Part shown: positions 18,990-27,967 of the stretch, piece after piece
Numbering within the stretch: position 1 is the stretch's first letter
Layout of the letters: each line of letters begins with the position of its first letter
NCBI RefSeq assembly: GCF_002864045.1
Contig: NZ_PJPV01000052.1
Span: forward strand, 1-39,873
DNA: 39,873 nt
Reading direction: 5' to 3'
Source of the DNA: Endozoicomonas acroporae
GTDB lineage: Bacteria; Pseudomonadota; Gammaproteobacteria; Pseudomonadales; Endozoicomonadaceae
Notes under the pieces: model-generated
Seen by the model: the letters and a program-made list of their open reading frames with translations, nothing else
Database searches by the model: none
What the model was told of the DNA's origin: nothing
Made by a program: the position numbers and the translations under genes

Positions 18990-19020
18990 CAAAGCAGATG
19001 GCCTGCAACACAGGGAGCAA

Positions 19021-20760
19021 ATGCTGGATCTGGCAATGGTTGTGTCTGATCTGGTCAGAAGCAAGCATATAGAGCAGGCAACCGCTGATGATATTCTCAG
19101 CCGCCCGCGCACACCAGAACAAGTCCGTCTGCACCCCCTGGAATACCTGGCTGAGCTGGAGCTGGATGATCTTTGTCATCCGGGTAACACGCTGGATATT
19201 GAGCGCCTGTGTCAGTGGCTCGCCGAACTGGCCGGTCAGGATTACTGCCACATCGATCCTCTCAAGATTGATGCTACGGCCATTACCCCCATCATGTCCC
19301 ACGCCTTTGCCATGCGACACCAGATCCTTGCCGTTGCGGTGACCAGCACTGAGATAGTGGTGGCCTCTGCCCAGCCATGGCATCGGATCTGGGAAGACAA
19401 TCTGCGCCATGTGAATCGCCGGGAAATCCGGCGGGTTGTGGCTAATCCAACCGATATCCGACGTTATACCGTCGAGTTCTATCGACTGGCCCGGTCAGTG
19501 ATGGGAGCCAGCTCGGAGACTGGTGTCACGTCTGCCTCGCTCAATAGCTTTGAACAGATGCTGGAGCTGGGCAGCATGAAGGCTCCGGATGCCAACGACC
19601 AGCATATCGTCAATATTGTTGACTGGCTGCTCCAATACGCTTTTGAACAAAGAGCCAGCGATATCCACATTGAGCCCCGCCGGGAACAATGCAATCTCCG
19701 GTTTCGAATTGATGGTGTACTCCACTCGATTTATCAGATGCCAGTCAAAGTCGCCGCAGCAATGACCAGCCGCCTGAAAATTCTTGGCCGCATGAATGTT
19801 GCCGAAAAGCGCAAGCCGCAGGATGGACGATTGAAAACCCGAAACGCCGATGGCTATGAGGTCGAACTGCGCTTATCCACATTACCTACCGCATTTGGTG
19901 AGAAGCTGGTGATGCGGATTTTTGACCCGGAAGTGCTGGTCAAATCATTCAGCGATATGGGGTTTTCCAGAGAAGATGAACGGCGCTGGAAAGCCATGTC
20001 AGGCCAGCCCAACGGTATCATTCTGGTGACTGGCCCCACGGGCTCTGGTAAAACCACCACGCTTTACTCAACACTGAAGCAGCTGGCCACGGATCAGGTG
20101 AATATCTGTACTATCGAAGACCCTATTGAAATGGTGGAGCCTGCCTTCAACCAGATGCAGGTGCAGCACAACATCGACCTGACCTTTGCCTCAGGGCTTC
20201 GGGCACTGTTAAGGCAAGATCCTGACATCATTATGGTGGGTGAGATCCGTGATCTTGAAACCGCCGAGATGGCAATTCAGGCCGCTCTGACCGGTCATTT
20301 AGTCATTTCTACCCTGCACACCAATGATGCGCCCTCTGCCCTGACGCGTTTGCTTGAGCTTGGTGTCCCCCCTTATCTTATTAAAAACACCGTGCTCGGT
20401 GTTATGGCACAACGTCTGGTCAGAACCCTTTGCCCGAATTGCAAAGCGAAAGCACCGCTGGACACCAGTGGCTGGAAAGCCCTGACAAACCCCTGGCCAG
20501 CATCGGCACCCTCAGAAGTCTATCAGCCTGTTGGTTGCCTCGATTGCCGTGAAACGGGTTACCGTGGGCGTGCCGGCCTCTATGAGATTTTAACCATGAG
20601 CCCTCAGGTTAAGGATCTGGTTAATGAAAATCCTGACATTACACTGCTCAGCCAACAATGTATCAAGGAAGGCATGTATAGCCTAAGACAATCAGGTGCA
20701 CAGAAAGTTGCCGCTGGAATGACCACCATAGAAGAAGTGATGCGGGTCACTCCCGAGTGA
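19021..20760 (+). CDS. GspE/PilB-family secretion or type IV pilus-like ATPase
   Basis: The 579-residue protein has an N-terminal GspE-N-like domain (MSHAFAMRHQILAVAV...ASAQPW) and a C-terminal ATPase core. Motifs include Walker A GPTGSGKTTTLYS, the Asp-box region with ASDIHIEPR, Walker B LLRQDPDIIMVGEIRD, and a four-Cys zinc motif (CPNCKAKA and CLDCRETGYRGR). Family members power pseudopilus or pilus assembly at the inner membrane, but no other secretion genes are nearby, so the partner machine is unknown. The ATG at 19021 is preceded by AGGGAG; the frame is open further upstream without a good start. The CYTH-ATPase pairing resembles PA5209-PA5210 in P. aeruginosa, from memory. Confidence 0.93.
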   Translation: MLDLAMVVSDLVRSKHIEQATADDILSRPRTPEQVRLHPLEYLAELELDDLCHPGNTLDIERLCQWLAELAGQDYCHIDPLKIDATAITPIMSHAFAMRHQILAVAVTSTEIVVASAQPWHRIWEDNLRHVNRREIRRVVANPTDIRRYTVEFYRLARSVMGASSETGVTSASLNSFEQMLELGSMKAPDANDQHIVNIVDWLLQYAFEQRASDIHIEPRREQCNLRFRIDGVLHSIYQMPVKVAAAMTSRLKILGRMNVAEKRKPQDGRLKTRNADGYEVELRLSTLPTAFGEKLVMRIFDPEVLVKSFSDMGFSREDERRWKAMSGQPNGIILVTGPTGSGKTTTLYSTLKQLATDQVNICTIEDPIEMVEPAFNQMQVQHNIDLTFASGLRALLRQDPDIIMVGEIRDLETAEMAIQAALTGHLVISTLHTNDAPSALTRLLELGVPPYLIKNTVLGVMAQRLVRTLCPNCKAKAPLDTSGWKALTNPWPASAPSEVYQPVGCLDCRETGYRGRAGLYEILTMSPQVKDLVNENPDITLLSQQCIKEGMYSLRQSGAQKVAAGMTTIEEVMRVTPE

Positions 20761-20829
20761 GCCCGGCAGCAATGTCAGGAAATGGCTTTCAGGAAAAAAA
20801 TAACAAATCATAAATTCAGGGCCTTTGAT

Positions 20830-21372
20830 ATGAAGAAATACGCCTTTCTTTTGCCGCTGTTGATCTTTCCAGCGCTGATCAACGCAAGCAATAATAAGCA
20901 GACGTCAACAACTATTTACTCCGATAAGCATGGCCAGAAAATGATCGTCACAGATGAGTCGGATTCATTTGCCAGACAGATAACGGCAAACACACCCGGC
21001 AAGGGGCGTAAACAGGCACTGGAGAACTATATCAACAGCCTGCTAAAGGCTCACGCCGTCTATAGCCAGGACAAAAGCCATGAGAAACCCACGCTGGTCT
21101 ATCAAATTCAAGCCAATCAGGAAGGAACCATTGTTGCTACCCGCAGTGAGCAGGGCAGATACGGAGTACAGATTGGTAACAGAAGCTTACCGGTATACGG
21201 CATTCATTATGATCTTGAATCCGACTGCTCATGGCAGGAGCAACTTTGCTGGGTATTTTATCCTTCTTCCCATCAACAAAAAGAACGATGGTTGGAAATT
21301 GCTTATGCTCCCCATGTCATTGGAGAGTTAACTGAGGGTGTTAGCTTGCTGATACGGAATCTTCAGAAGTAA
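20830..21372 (+). CDS. Secreted protein of unknown function
   Basis: The 180-residue product starts MKKYAFLLPLLIFPALINASNN, a clear signal peptide; CAGGG lies about 9 bp upstream. An in-frame ATG at 20782 would add 16 residues without a signal-like start. The mature protein is polar with a central helix (RKQALENYINSLLKAHAVYS) and two cysteines close together (ESDCSWQEQLCWVF), perhaps a disulfide. I recognise no family. It begins about 70 bp after the ATPase stop, on the same strand, so read-through is possible, but a functional link is not shown. Confidence 0.65.
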   Translation: MKKYAFLLPLLIFPALINASNNKQTSTTIYSDKHGQKMIVTDESDSFARQITANTPGKGRKQALENYINSLLKAHAVYSQDKSHEKPTLVYQIQANQEGTIVATRSEQGRYGVQIGNRSLPVYGIHYDLESDCSWQEQLCWVFYPSSHQQKERWLEIAYAPHVIGELTEGVSLLIRNLQK

Positions 21373-21472
21373 TCATTGAGCCTGTAAATAAATTCTGTAG
21401 CATCCATTGTTCAATCTCTGCTGACCAACAAACTCCTTCGCGAGATTCGGGGCAGTTTGTGGCATATCCGGG

Positions 21473-23266
21473 TTAAGGAGCAACAAGCTTCATGGGTTGG
21501 TAATATCGAAAGTCCAGGGCTCTATCCCGATAGGTATACAATTCTTTCATCAGCTCCCTGCCACACAAAATTTGTATCCCCAACGCCATACTGTCATAGG
21601 GCACTCCGGATTCAGTGACCGCAGCCACGTGGCAGGTATGGCATATTTGGCCACCCTTCCAGAGTTGGATGGACACCTTGCTGAAATAACCATGTTGCCG
21701 GATATCAATTTTGTCCGGTTGCTTTTGCCTGAGTTGGTTCATCACCTGCTCTAACGTTCTGCGTGCGTTTGCTCTGTTGCCAGTAGTATCGAAAAAATGC
21801 AAATTGGCAGTCTTGGCTCCCCCTTTTGATAAATCAACCATAAACCTGATTGCCTTTCTGGCATGAGGGCTTGTGAACGCTCGCTGCCCGAGCAGCATTT
21901 CAGCAATTATATGCCAGTCAGAATAGCTTTTATCGTAGTTTGAGTGATAGAACTCTCCTGAAGCTTCCAGAGCAACAACGTGCAAAAATTTTCCCAGTTC
22001 CTTGTTGCGGTCCTCTTTGGTTAACCCTTTTTCAGTTTCAGCCGACGCTTCGTCAGACTCTACGGCCCGGCAATCGTCTTCGTCATTATAACCGCTGGCA
22101 GCTGCCACTGACGTGTTGGCAGGTTGCCCAATGTCAGAGCCATCCATTTTGGCTAGTAATGAGACAAACTCTTGCGAACAGTAGCCGAGGGACTGACCGG
22201 AATACCTTAATAAAGTGACAAACCCCTCCAGCTCTTCCAAACCCCATTTCTGTGGTGGTAATGGCGAAATCAGGTGATGATAGGCAGCCATAAATTCGGA
22301 AGAAAAGCGAAGATCAAGGACGGCCTCAAAAAGCATGTGATGCCAATAATTTTCAGCATCCGACCCCGGGCTTATTGCCATTGTGTCCATCATTGCTGAA
22401 TCGATCATTTCCAGGGCTTCCAGGTGCAACCTGCAGTCTGCCACCGACATTATTACCGATCGGTCAATCATTACTGAGAGTCTTTCCAGATAATTCTGCG
22501 TGACAGCAGGCTTGTGTTTTCCCTGACGTTCAACAATCATCCTGGCAATGCGGGCAAACTCTTCCAGCTCTGACCGCACGGCAGCACTCTGATTTCTCAT
22601 CTGGTGTTCGGAGCTGCCATTTTTGCGGAGCTGGTCAGTCAGGTTTTTTTTAAAACCTTGATCCAACTCACTGGACACGATGGTTGCACCAACATTATGC
22701 AACAACTCCTGCATTGGCGGTGTGAATTGAGAAAAAAGCTGTTTGATTTTGCCAGTAAGCTGTTCATAAAAGCGATCAGCTCCGCCGCTGTCGGTAAAAC
22801 AGGTTTTCAGTTGTTTCACCAGCTCTGTTTTTTGTTGATCAACATAAGATGAAAAGCTGGAGGCTATCCTTTTTTTCAAATCATCCATGGTTTTCAATTC
22901 TGCAGTGAAGAAATCGCATTCATTGATAAGTTTATATAATTCGCCTATTTCCTTGAGAGACTCTTCAGTTGGGGGGCCATCTAATAGTGGTTTGATCTTT
23001 TCCAGGTAGATGAAAAACTCGGGAGAGGCTTTCTTCCCCGTTTCCACACAGCCTCTGATACCCTCTCTGACAATGGCGAGGTTATACTCTGATACGCTTC
23101 GCTGTATTGGTTCAGTGCCGGGTGGAGCATAACTGGCTGGTAAACCGGGAGAATCAGCATGGGCCCTGACATCACGCCCCGCTCTTACCCCGGATGTTTC
23201 AGCACGCTCAGACGATACTGTTCTTTGATCGCCTCTACACGCAGCAGCACTGCCATGCAAATCCAC
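21473..23266 (-). CDS. 597-residue lineage-specific protein of unknown function
   Basis: No family was recognised. The protein lacks a signal peptide and membrane segments. The first ~55 residues are polar and rich in Ser, Arg, Ala and Pro, probably disordered. The rest appears mostly helical. An acidic low-complexity insert (about 395-415, YNDEDDCRAVESDEASAE) separates it from a C-terminal region holding CHTCHV. The start is GTG at 23266 with GAGG 8 bp upstream; the ATG nearby is out of frame. Upstream is an exact 18-bp tandem duplication (23281-23316). A polar disordered N-terminus on a helical body is seen in many secreted effectors, but nothing here proves secretion. Confidence 0.7.
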   Translation of the reverse strand: MDLHGSAAACRGDQRTVSSERAETSGVRAGRDVRAHADSPGLPASYAPPGTEPIQRSVSEYNLAIVREGIRGCVETGKKASPEFFIYLEKIKPLLDGPPTEESLKEIGELYKLINECDFFTAELKTMDDLKKRIASSFSSYVDQQKTELVKQLKTCFTDSGGADRFYEQLTGKIKQLFSQFTPPMQELLHNVGATIVSSELDQGFKKNLTDQLRKNGSSEHQMRNQSAAVRSELEEFARIARMIVERQGKHKPAVTQNYLERLSVMIDRSVIMSVADCRLHLEALEMIDSAMMDTMAISPGSDAENYWHHMLFEAVLDLRFSSEFMAAYHHLISPLPPQKWGLEELEGFVTLLRYSGQSLGYCSQEFVSLLAKMDGSDIGQPANTSVAAASGYNDEDDCRAVESDEASAETEKGLTKEDRNKELGKFLHVVALEASGEFYHSNYDKSYSDWHIIAEMLLGQRAFTSPHARKAIRFMVDLSKGGAKTANLHFFDTTGNRANARRTLEQVMNQLRQKQPDKIDIRQHGYFSKVSIQLWKGGQICHTCHVAAVTESGVPYDSMALGIQILCGRELMKELYTYRDRALDFRYYQPMKLVAP

Positions 23267-23280
23267 AGGATTATCCTCAC

Positions 23281-23316
23281 TATTTATGTACCAGGAGGTA
23301 TTTATGTACCAGGAGG
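23281..23316. repeat. Exact tandem duplication of an 18-bp unit
   Basis: The unit TATTTATGTACCAGGAGG occurs twice, head to tail with no spacer, 15 bp upstream of the 597-residue gene. It probably arose by slippage; any regulatory effect is unknown. Confidence 0.85.
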
Positions 23317-23394
23317 CTTAGTCCGAGAATACCTTTAGATAAAATAGACGGGAATAAGTTCAATCAGCCCGAATGACTCTGTTGATCAAATAGC

Positions 23395-24540
23395 CTAATT
23401 AGCACATAAGCCTTTCCAAAGGCCATTAATGGGATCGTAGCCGCAGTCATTTCCCTGAATGTCTTTCTTTAATATTTCAAATTTAACGATGGGATCAAAA
23501 TCAAGTGCCTTAACGTAATCATAATGTTCATCTAAATTGGTAAACCAGCGCAGTTGGCCTCGTTCCGGATACTTGCTTCCTCTTCCCTGGGCAAAATACC
23601 ATTGCTGAGAACCAGCACCGGGCAGACAGTGTTGCAATGTCAGTTTGCCCCCTGACCAGCTTAAGCAGAACTGCTCCCCGGCCTGTTTATTAAACAGTTT
23701 TTTAGACACCAGGTCATAGCGCCAGACCTGATGACTGATGGATTGACAGGCAGTTACCTGAACCTTTGCCCCACCAAAACAGTCGTACTGTCCAACACTG
23801 TCCATATGACATTGCGTGACCGCAAGACAGTGATTGTTGCTGAAATCACCAAGCCGCAACTCTTCTGTCAGCTTTGTTGGCTTTGCCTGCCATGGCCAGT
23901 GGCCTGACCAGTGCCAGGACTGAACTTCCTGCTGTTTCACTGCCTCTTCACCAACTTCAAATCCTGCACACTCAACCCTGCCGGTAAAAGGGCTCAGATA
24001 GCATTGATCATCTCCCGTTTCAGAGTCATTAAAGTGGAACGAGACCGGTGAAGTATCCGTATGACTTTGCAAGAGTGCTACAAACGCAAGAGGGTCAAAA
24101 TAATCAGCCCGGCTGTAAAGATGATCCTGTTGATTAAAAAACCACAGCTGTTGCAAACTTGCGGGTTGGCAAACATCCATGGCCAGATGTTTCGACAGCC
24201 GGGTCAAACATAGATCAGCACTTCGTTCCAATGAGTGAATTTGTTTCTTTTGGAAGTCAAACTTCCACCTCTGCTCCGGTTGTTTTTTATCACAGACCCC
24301 GAACGTTATCCTGTTGCTATTCACACAGTCATCGGTCAGCCGGCTTGCTTCAGAGCTGCAGCCTTCCTGCTCGTCCATTACCACCAGACATTGGCCTGTA
24401 TCTTTTTGTTTTAACAGAAAGTTACTGGCATAAACCGGAGGTTTAACAGCATCCATTCCATAGGCATTATTGCCGGGGGTCATGATCAATAGATAGACAC
24501 ATATCGGGTATAAAGACCTGTAGGCTGAGCTGAGAGTCAT
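23395..24540 (-). CDS. Secreted ricin B-type lectin-like protein with a duplicated module
   Basis: The 381-residue product starts with a signal-like hydrophobic segment (YPICVYLLIMTPGNNAYG). Four QxW motifs, the mark of ricin-type beta-trefoil lectins, are seen: QRW (90-92), QLW (131-133), QVW (271-273) and QQW (312-314). Both pairs are 41 residues apart. Each pair is followed by a related Cys-containing segment: FDPLAFVALL...DQCYLSPFTGRVECAG, then FDPIVKFEIL...NDCGYDPINGLWKGLCA. The protein therefore looks like two tandem copies of one ~180-residue unit. Numerous Cys residues fit an exported, disulfide-bonded protein. It probably binds carbohydrate outside the cell or on host surfaces, by family analogy. 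The ATG at 24540 follows GGGGAT. Confidence 0.8.
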   Translation of the reverse strand: MTLSSAYRSLYPICVYLLIMTPGNNAYGMDAVKPPVYASNFLLKQKDTGQCLVVMDEQEGCSSEASRLTDDCVNSNRITFGVCDKKQPEQRWKFDFQKKQIHSLERSADLCLTRLSKHLAMDVCQPASLQQLWFFNQQDHLYSRADYFDPLAFVALLQSHTDTSPVSFHFNDSETGDDQCYLSPFTGRVECAGFEVGEEAVKQQEVQSWHWSGHWPWQAKPTKLTEELRLGDFSNNHCLAVTQCHMDSVGQYDCFGGAKVQVTACQSISHQVWRYDLVSKKLFNKQAGEQFCLSWSGGKLTLQHCLPGAGSQQWYFAQGRGSKYPERGQLRWFTNLDEHYDYVKALDFDPIVKFEILKKDIQGNDCGYDPINGLWKGLCAN

Positions 24541-24654
24541 GTGTATCCCCAAAATTTATTTCAATAAAGATTACGCGAACCATTATTAACCCATGCAACA
24601 GAACATCTGGATTTCTCTATTTTTATTGGCCGTAATCCTGAAAAATAAAGGCCC

Positions 24655-24690
24655 AAAAACCAGAAAACCCCGCAAAGCGAGGTTTTCTGG
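24655..24690 (-). terminator. Rho-independent terminator of the first acyl-CoA dehydrogenase
   Basis: CCAGAAAACC and GGTTTTCTGG form a perfect outer 10-bp stem. On the minus strand it is followed by TTTTT. It lies about 30 bp beyond the stop of the dehydrogenase gene. Confidence 0.85.
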
Positions 24691-24717
24691 TTTCAACTGG
24701 AATGATTTTGCTTGCTA

Positions 24718-26496
24718 TTAGAATTGACCAGGAGATAAGGCAAATAGTTCCTCAGTTCCCGAAAGAGCGGCGGCCGCTGAACTTTCAAAGCGAGGCAGTA
24801 AACGCTTGAAATAATACCGGGCAGTCAGCTGCTTGGCTTCCAGCCAGGATTGGTCTTCACTGCCTTCAGCAAGCTGGCTCGCTGCTGTTTTCGCCATTAA
24901 TGACCACATCCAGCCATAGGCAACGTAGGCAAAAGCATTCAGGTAATCAACACAGGCAGAATTAATGACATTGGGGTCATTTTTCGACTGCGCCAGAAGT
25001 TTGCGCGTCAGCTCCTCAAGCTTATCAACCGCAGCCAGCAGCTCTTCAGCAAATTCATCATTCGCGTCCACTGAGCCCCGAACTTCACTCAGGAATGTTT
25101 CCAGGTAGGCTCCACCGCTCAGGGCAATTTTACGTCCGAGCAGATCCAGCGCCTGAATACCGTTGGTTCCTTCGTAAATCTGGGTGATGCGTACATCCCT
25201 GACCAGTTGTTCCTGGCCCCACTCACGAATAAAACCATGACCACCAAACACCTGCTGACCGGCAACACAGCTTTCCAGCCCCGCATCGGTTAAAAAGGCT
25301 TTCACAACGGGAGTTAACAACGCCACCAGGGCGGAAGCCTTCTCTTTTTCATGGTCATCCTGACTGAACTTGGCAATATCCAGTTGTTTGGCCACATAGG
25401 TGGAGAAAGCCCGTCCGCCTTCATTCATGGCTTTCATATTCAACAGCATTCGCCGGATATCCCCATGGACCATTAATGGGTCCGCCGCTTTATCTTTTTG
25501 CACAGCGCCACTGGCGGAACGTCCCTGGATGCGATCCTGAGCATATTCGAGTGCGTTCTGGTAGGACATCTCACTGCTGCCAAGCCCCTGAATCCCCACA
25601 AACAGGCGCTCATAGTTCATCATGGTGAACATGGCATTCAGGCCTTTATTCAGTTCTCCCACCAGATAGCCTTTGGCTCCATCAAAATTCATGACACAGG
25701 TGGCCGAGCCGTTAATGCCCATCTTGTGCTCAATGGAACCACAGGCAAGGGCGTTTCTTTCACCCAGAGATCCATCCTCATTCACCAATACCTTAGGTAC
25801 CAGAAACAATGAGATGCCTTTAGGCCCGGGAGGTGCATCGGGAAGCTTGGCCAGCACCAGGTGGATAATATTCTCAGTAAGATCGTGCTCCCCGCCGGTA
25901 ATAAAGATTTTGGTACCGGTGATGGCGTAGCTGCCGTCGCCATTGTCTTCCGCTTTGGTGCGGATGATACCAAGATCGGTGCCCGCATGGGGTTCCGTCA
26001 GACACATGGTGCCCGCCCACTCACCGGAATACATTTGCGGCAGGTACGCTTCTTTTAACGCATCGGAGGCGTGGGCATCAATGGCCAGACAGGCCCCGGC
26101 CCCCAGGCTGGGGTAGAGAGTGAATGCCAGGCTGGCACTGCAGACCATTTCATCAAATTGGGCAGCCAGTACCTTGGGCATCCCCATACCACCGTAAACC
26201 GGATTACCACCCAGTCCGCTCCAACCGCCTTCAGCGAACAGTTTATAGGCTTCTTTATAACCTTCCGGTGTGGTCACCTGACCGCTATCCCATTGACACC
26301 CTTCTTCGTCTCCCGGGCGATTCAAAGGGGCAATGGTACGGGAAGCCAGTTTGGCGGCTTCTTCCAGAATCGCATCTGCAGTTTCCTGATCCACCGTTTC
26401 ACTGACAGCAGGCCACTGAGCCCACTGCTCAGCTACATTGAATACGTCGTACATTACGAAGCGCATGTCGCGAAGGGGGGCTTTGTACTCGGCCAT
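24718..26496 (-). CDS. Long-form acyl-CoA dehydrogenase (FadE1/DmdC-like family)
   Basis: The 592-residue flavoprotein belongs to the long acyl-CoA dehydrogenase group, which begins with a short PLRDMRFVMYDVF-type segment and carries an extra C-terminal domain. Landmarks are MCLTEPHAGTDLG (FAD/substrate), TGTKIFITGGEHD, GHKMGINGSATCVMNFD-like region, GGHGFIREWGQEQ and YEGTNGIQALDLLGRK with the catalytic Glu. It should oxidise an acyl-CoA to the 2-enoyl-CoA. Relatives include P. aeruginosa PA0506-PA0508 and the methylmercaptopropionyl-CoA dehydrogenase DmdC, so the chain length or a DMSP-related substrate cannot be told from sequence alone. GGAG precedes the ATG. It is paralogous to the gene at 28621-30411. 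Confidence 0.93.
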   Translation of the reverse strand: MAEYKAPLRDMRFVMYDVFNVAEQWAQWPAVSETVDQETADAILEEAAKLASRTIAPLNRPGDEEGCQWDSGQVTTPEGYKEAYKLFAEGGWSGLGGNPVYGGMGMPKVLAAQFDEMVCSASLAFTLYPSLGAGACLAIDAHASDALKEAYLPQMYSGEWAGTMCLTEPHAGTDLGIIRTKAEDNGDGSYAITGTKIFITGGEHDLTENIIHLVLAKLPDAPPGPKGISLFLVPKVLVNEDGSLGERNALACGSIEHKMGINGSATCVMNFDGAKGYLVGELNKGLNAMFTMMNYERLFVGIQGLGSSEMSYQNALEYAQDRIQGRSASGAVQKDKAADPLMVHGDIRRMLLNMKAMNEGGRAFSTYVAKQLDIAKFSQDDHEKEKASALVALLTPVVKAFLTDAGLESCVAGQQVFGGHGFIREWGQEQLVRDVRITQIYEGTNGIQALDLLGRKIALSGGAYLETFLSEVRGSVDANDEFAEELLAAVDKLEELTRKLLAQSKNDPNVINSACVDYLNAFAYVAYGWMWSLMAKTAASQLAEGSEDQSWLEAKQLTARYYFKRLLPRFESSAAAALSGTEELFALSPGQF

Positions 26497-26820
26497 TACT
26501 CTCCACTCCTGGAATTTTTTTCTTACTATTGGAATACAGCCATTATGCCATTGAGTTATACGCAGAAAGACACAAAGTGGCTCATAGCTGTTTTACCGGC
26601 AACCTGTCAGGTTTGAGCGTCCATAATGGTGTTGGTAATAAAAATGTCTGCTTCTGAAGAGCATAGCGGGGTTACTTGACGAAGAAGCGGGAGTCCCATT
26701 TATCACCACACCAGGGCAGCTTTCAGTCACACAGGCTGTTGAGTTCCGTGACGCCATGTTACCTGAAGAGTCCCTGTTTTTCAGCAAAAGACTGTGCTTC
26801 TTTGTGTTCCCTTGTCGTAT
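26497..26820. other. Intergenic stretch with a possible gene remnant
   Basis: The 324-bp gap holds no convincing gene. On the plus strand a frame of about 60 codons (26642-26824) without an ATG start reads like coding sequence in its middle (LLDEEAGVPFITTPGQLS, then QAVEFRDAMLPEESLFF) and may be a fragment of a lost gene. AAAGACACAAAG near 26568 and CTTCTTTGTGTTC near 26798 are inverted relatives of the hairpin repeats at 9187 and 37537 and roughly bracket it. Confidence 0.25.
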
Positions 26821-27753
26821 TTAGAAATTAAAGAAAACCTCCACGCCGATGTAGCGATGATCAACGTCGAGTGACGTTTTCCGGTAAGGGGAGAAACTGG
26901 CAGCCGGGGGCATAACGCTCAATCGAATGGACAAATTTTGTATTGTCCCCTCACCACTATCACCACCGACCCACTCACTGATTTTGCCAACCGGGTCCAG
27001 CAGAAACAGTGCGGTAGAACCTAACACCCTGGAGCCCATCACCTCACTGTCATTATCCAGAATTTTCTGTTTTTTCTGATAAGCCCATTCCCCGTAGAGC
27101 CACCCGCCGAGAGGAGTCACAATGATATCTTGAATGGATGGCGGCTCACACATCGCCTCAATGCCGTATTCATACAGGAAAGTGGACATCAAAAATGAAT
27201 AAACAAACGAGTTCCACTGGTTATAGCCCGATGACCGGGCCATAACGTAGTACACACCACCAAAATAAGGATGCCCGATATAATTGATGTACCATTTATC
27301 GGTGTCCCATACAGGCCCTGACCTGACATTGCTCCACCACTTTTTGATGGGTCTGATTTCCGATTTATCCCAATTGGAAACACTTTCTGGTAGCAGAGCG
27401 ATCACTCCCAAAACCCCCAGTGCCAAGCCAAACGTCACTTTGGTTTGGTACCAAAGTCTGGCCTGATTCTCTGCCGGTTTTTTATCGAATAGCGTGATGT
27501 CCCAACTCTGGTCTTTATCTTTTAAAAACCAGCGCCAGTCGTCAGAAGGCAATGGTGATTGCTGCACAAATGATGGTGGATGTTGGCTAAATACTTCTGC
27601 CTGACGGGTCAGATCATGATGCACAGCAGCCAGTGAAGGCCCTTGAGCAGGGTTGAAATCATCAGGAACAACAGGCGGCGATAATCCCGATAACAAAAAA
27701 AAGAAGGCAAGAAGAATTAACAGGCTTTTTATCGTTTGGGTATTCTTCTTCAT
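26821..27753 (-). CDS. DUF3943 domain-containing protein
   Basis: The 310-residue product has an N-terminal hydrophobic signal/anchor (SLLILLAFFFLLSGLSPPVV) and a second hydrophobic segment near 110-125 (VTFGLALGVLGVIALLPESV). The DUF3943 signature is visible: DTDKWYINYIGHPYFGGVYYVMAR, followed by FLYEYGIEAMCEPPSIQDIIVTPLGGWLYGE. The C-terminus ends in a beta-type strand with terminal Phe (YIGVEVFFNF), as in outer-membrane-associated proteins. Function is unknown. Its promoter region is bordered by the second copy of the 165-bp palindrome. Confidence 0.85.
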   Translation of the reverse strand: MKKNTQTIKSLLILLAFFFLLSGLSPPVVPDDFNPAQGPSLAAVHHDLTRQAEVFSQHPPSFVQQSPLPSDDWRWFLKDKDQSWDITLFDKKPAENQARLWYQTKVTFGLALGVLGVIALLPESVSNWDKSEIRPIKKWWSNVRSGPVWDTDKWYINYIGHPYFGGVYYVMARSSGYNQWNSFVYSFLMSTFLYEYGIEAMCEPPSIQDIIVTPLGGWLYGEWAYQKKQKILDNDSEVMGSRVLGSTALFLLDPVGKISEWVGGDSGEGTIQNLSIRLSVMPPAASFSPYRKTSLDVDHRYIGVEVFFNF

Positions 27754-27802
27754 GATGCGACATCAACACAGCGTGATTGCTGAATTCTGCTCCAAGGTCT
27801 TA

Positions 27803-27967
27803 TAAGTAGTTAACCAAATGAAATCATATATTTCTGACTAAGTTGTCAGTCACTCTGCGGCGTTGCAACTCCGGTCACATAGCTACGGCTATGCTCCCTA
27901 CGTTGCGCCTTGCATAGCAACTGCCCACTTAGCCAGAAATATACGATTCCATTTGGCCAACTACTTA
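27803..27967. repeat. 165-bp palindromic MITE-like element, copy 2
   Basis: This copy has exactly the same length and layout as the element at 48-212: TAAGTAGTTAACC at the left end and CTACTTA at the right, long terminal inverted repeats and the identical core CATAGC-TACG-GCTATG. Base differences are scattered, so the copies are diverged rather than a recent duplication; some changes in the arms keep base pairing. It lies about 50 bp upstream of the DUF3943 gene. Confidence 0.8.

Noticed and set aside
18916..19020. Upstream extension of the GspE-like ATPase overlapping the CYTH gene
   Set aside because: The extension needs a TTG start without support, while ATG 19021 has AGGGAG upstream and matches the family N-terminus.
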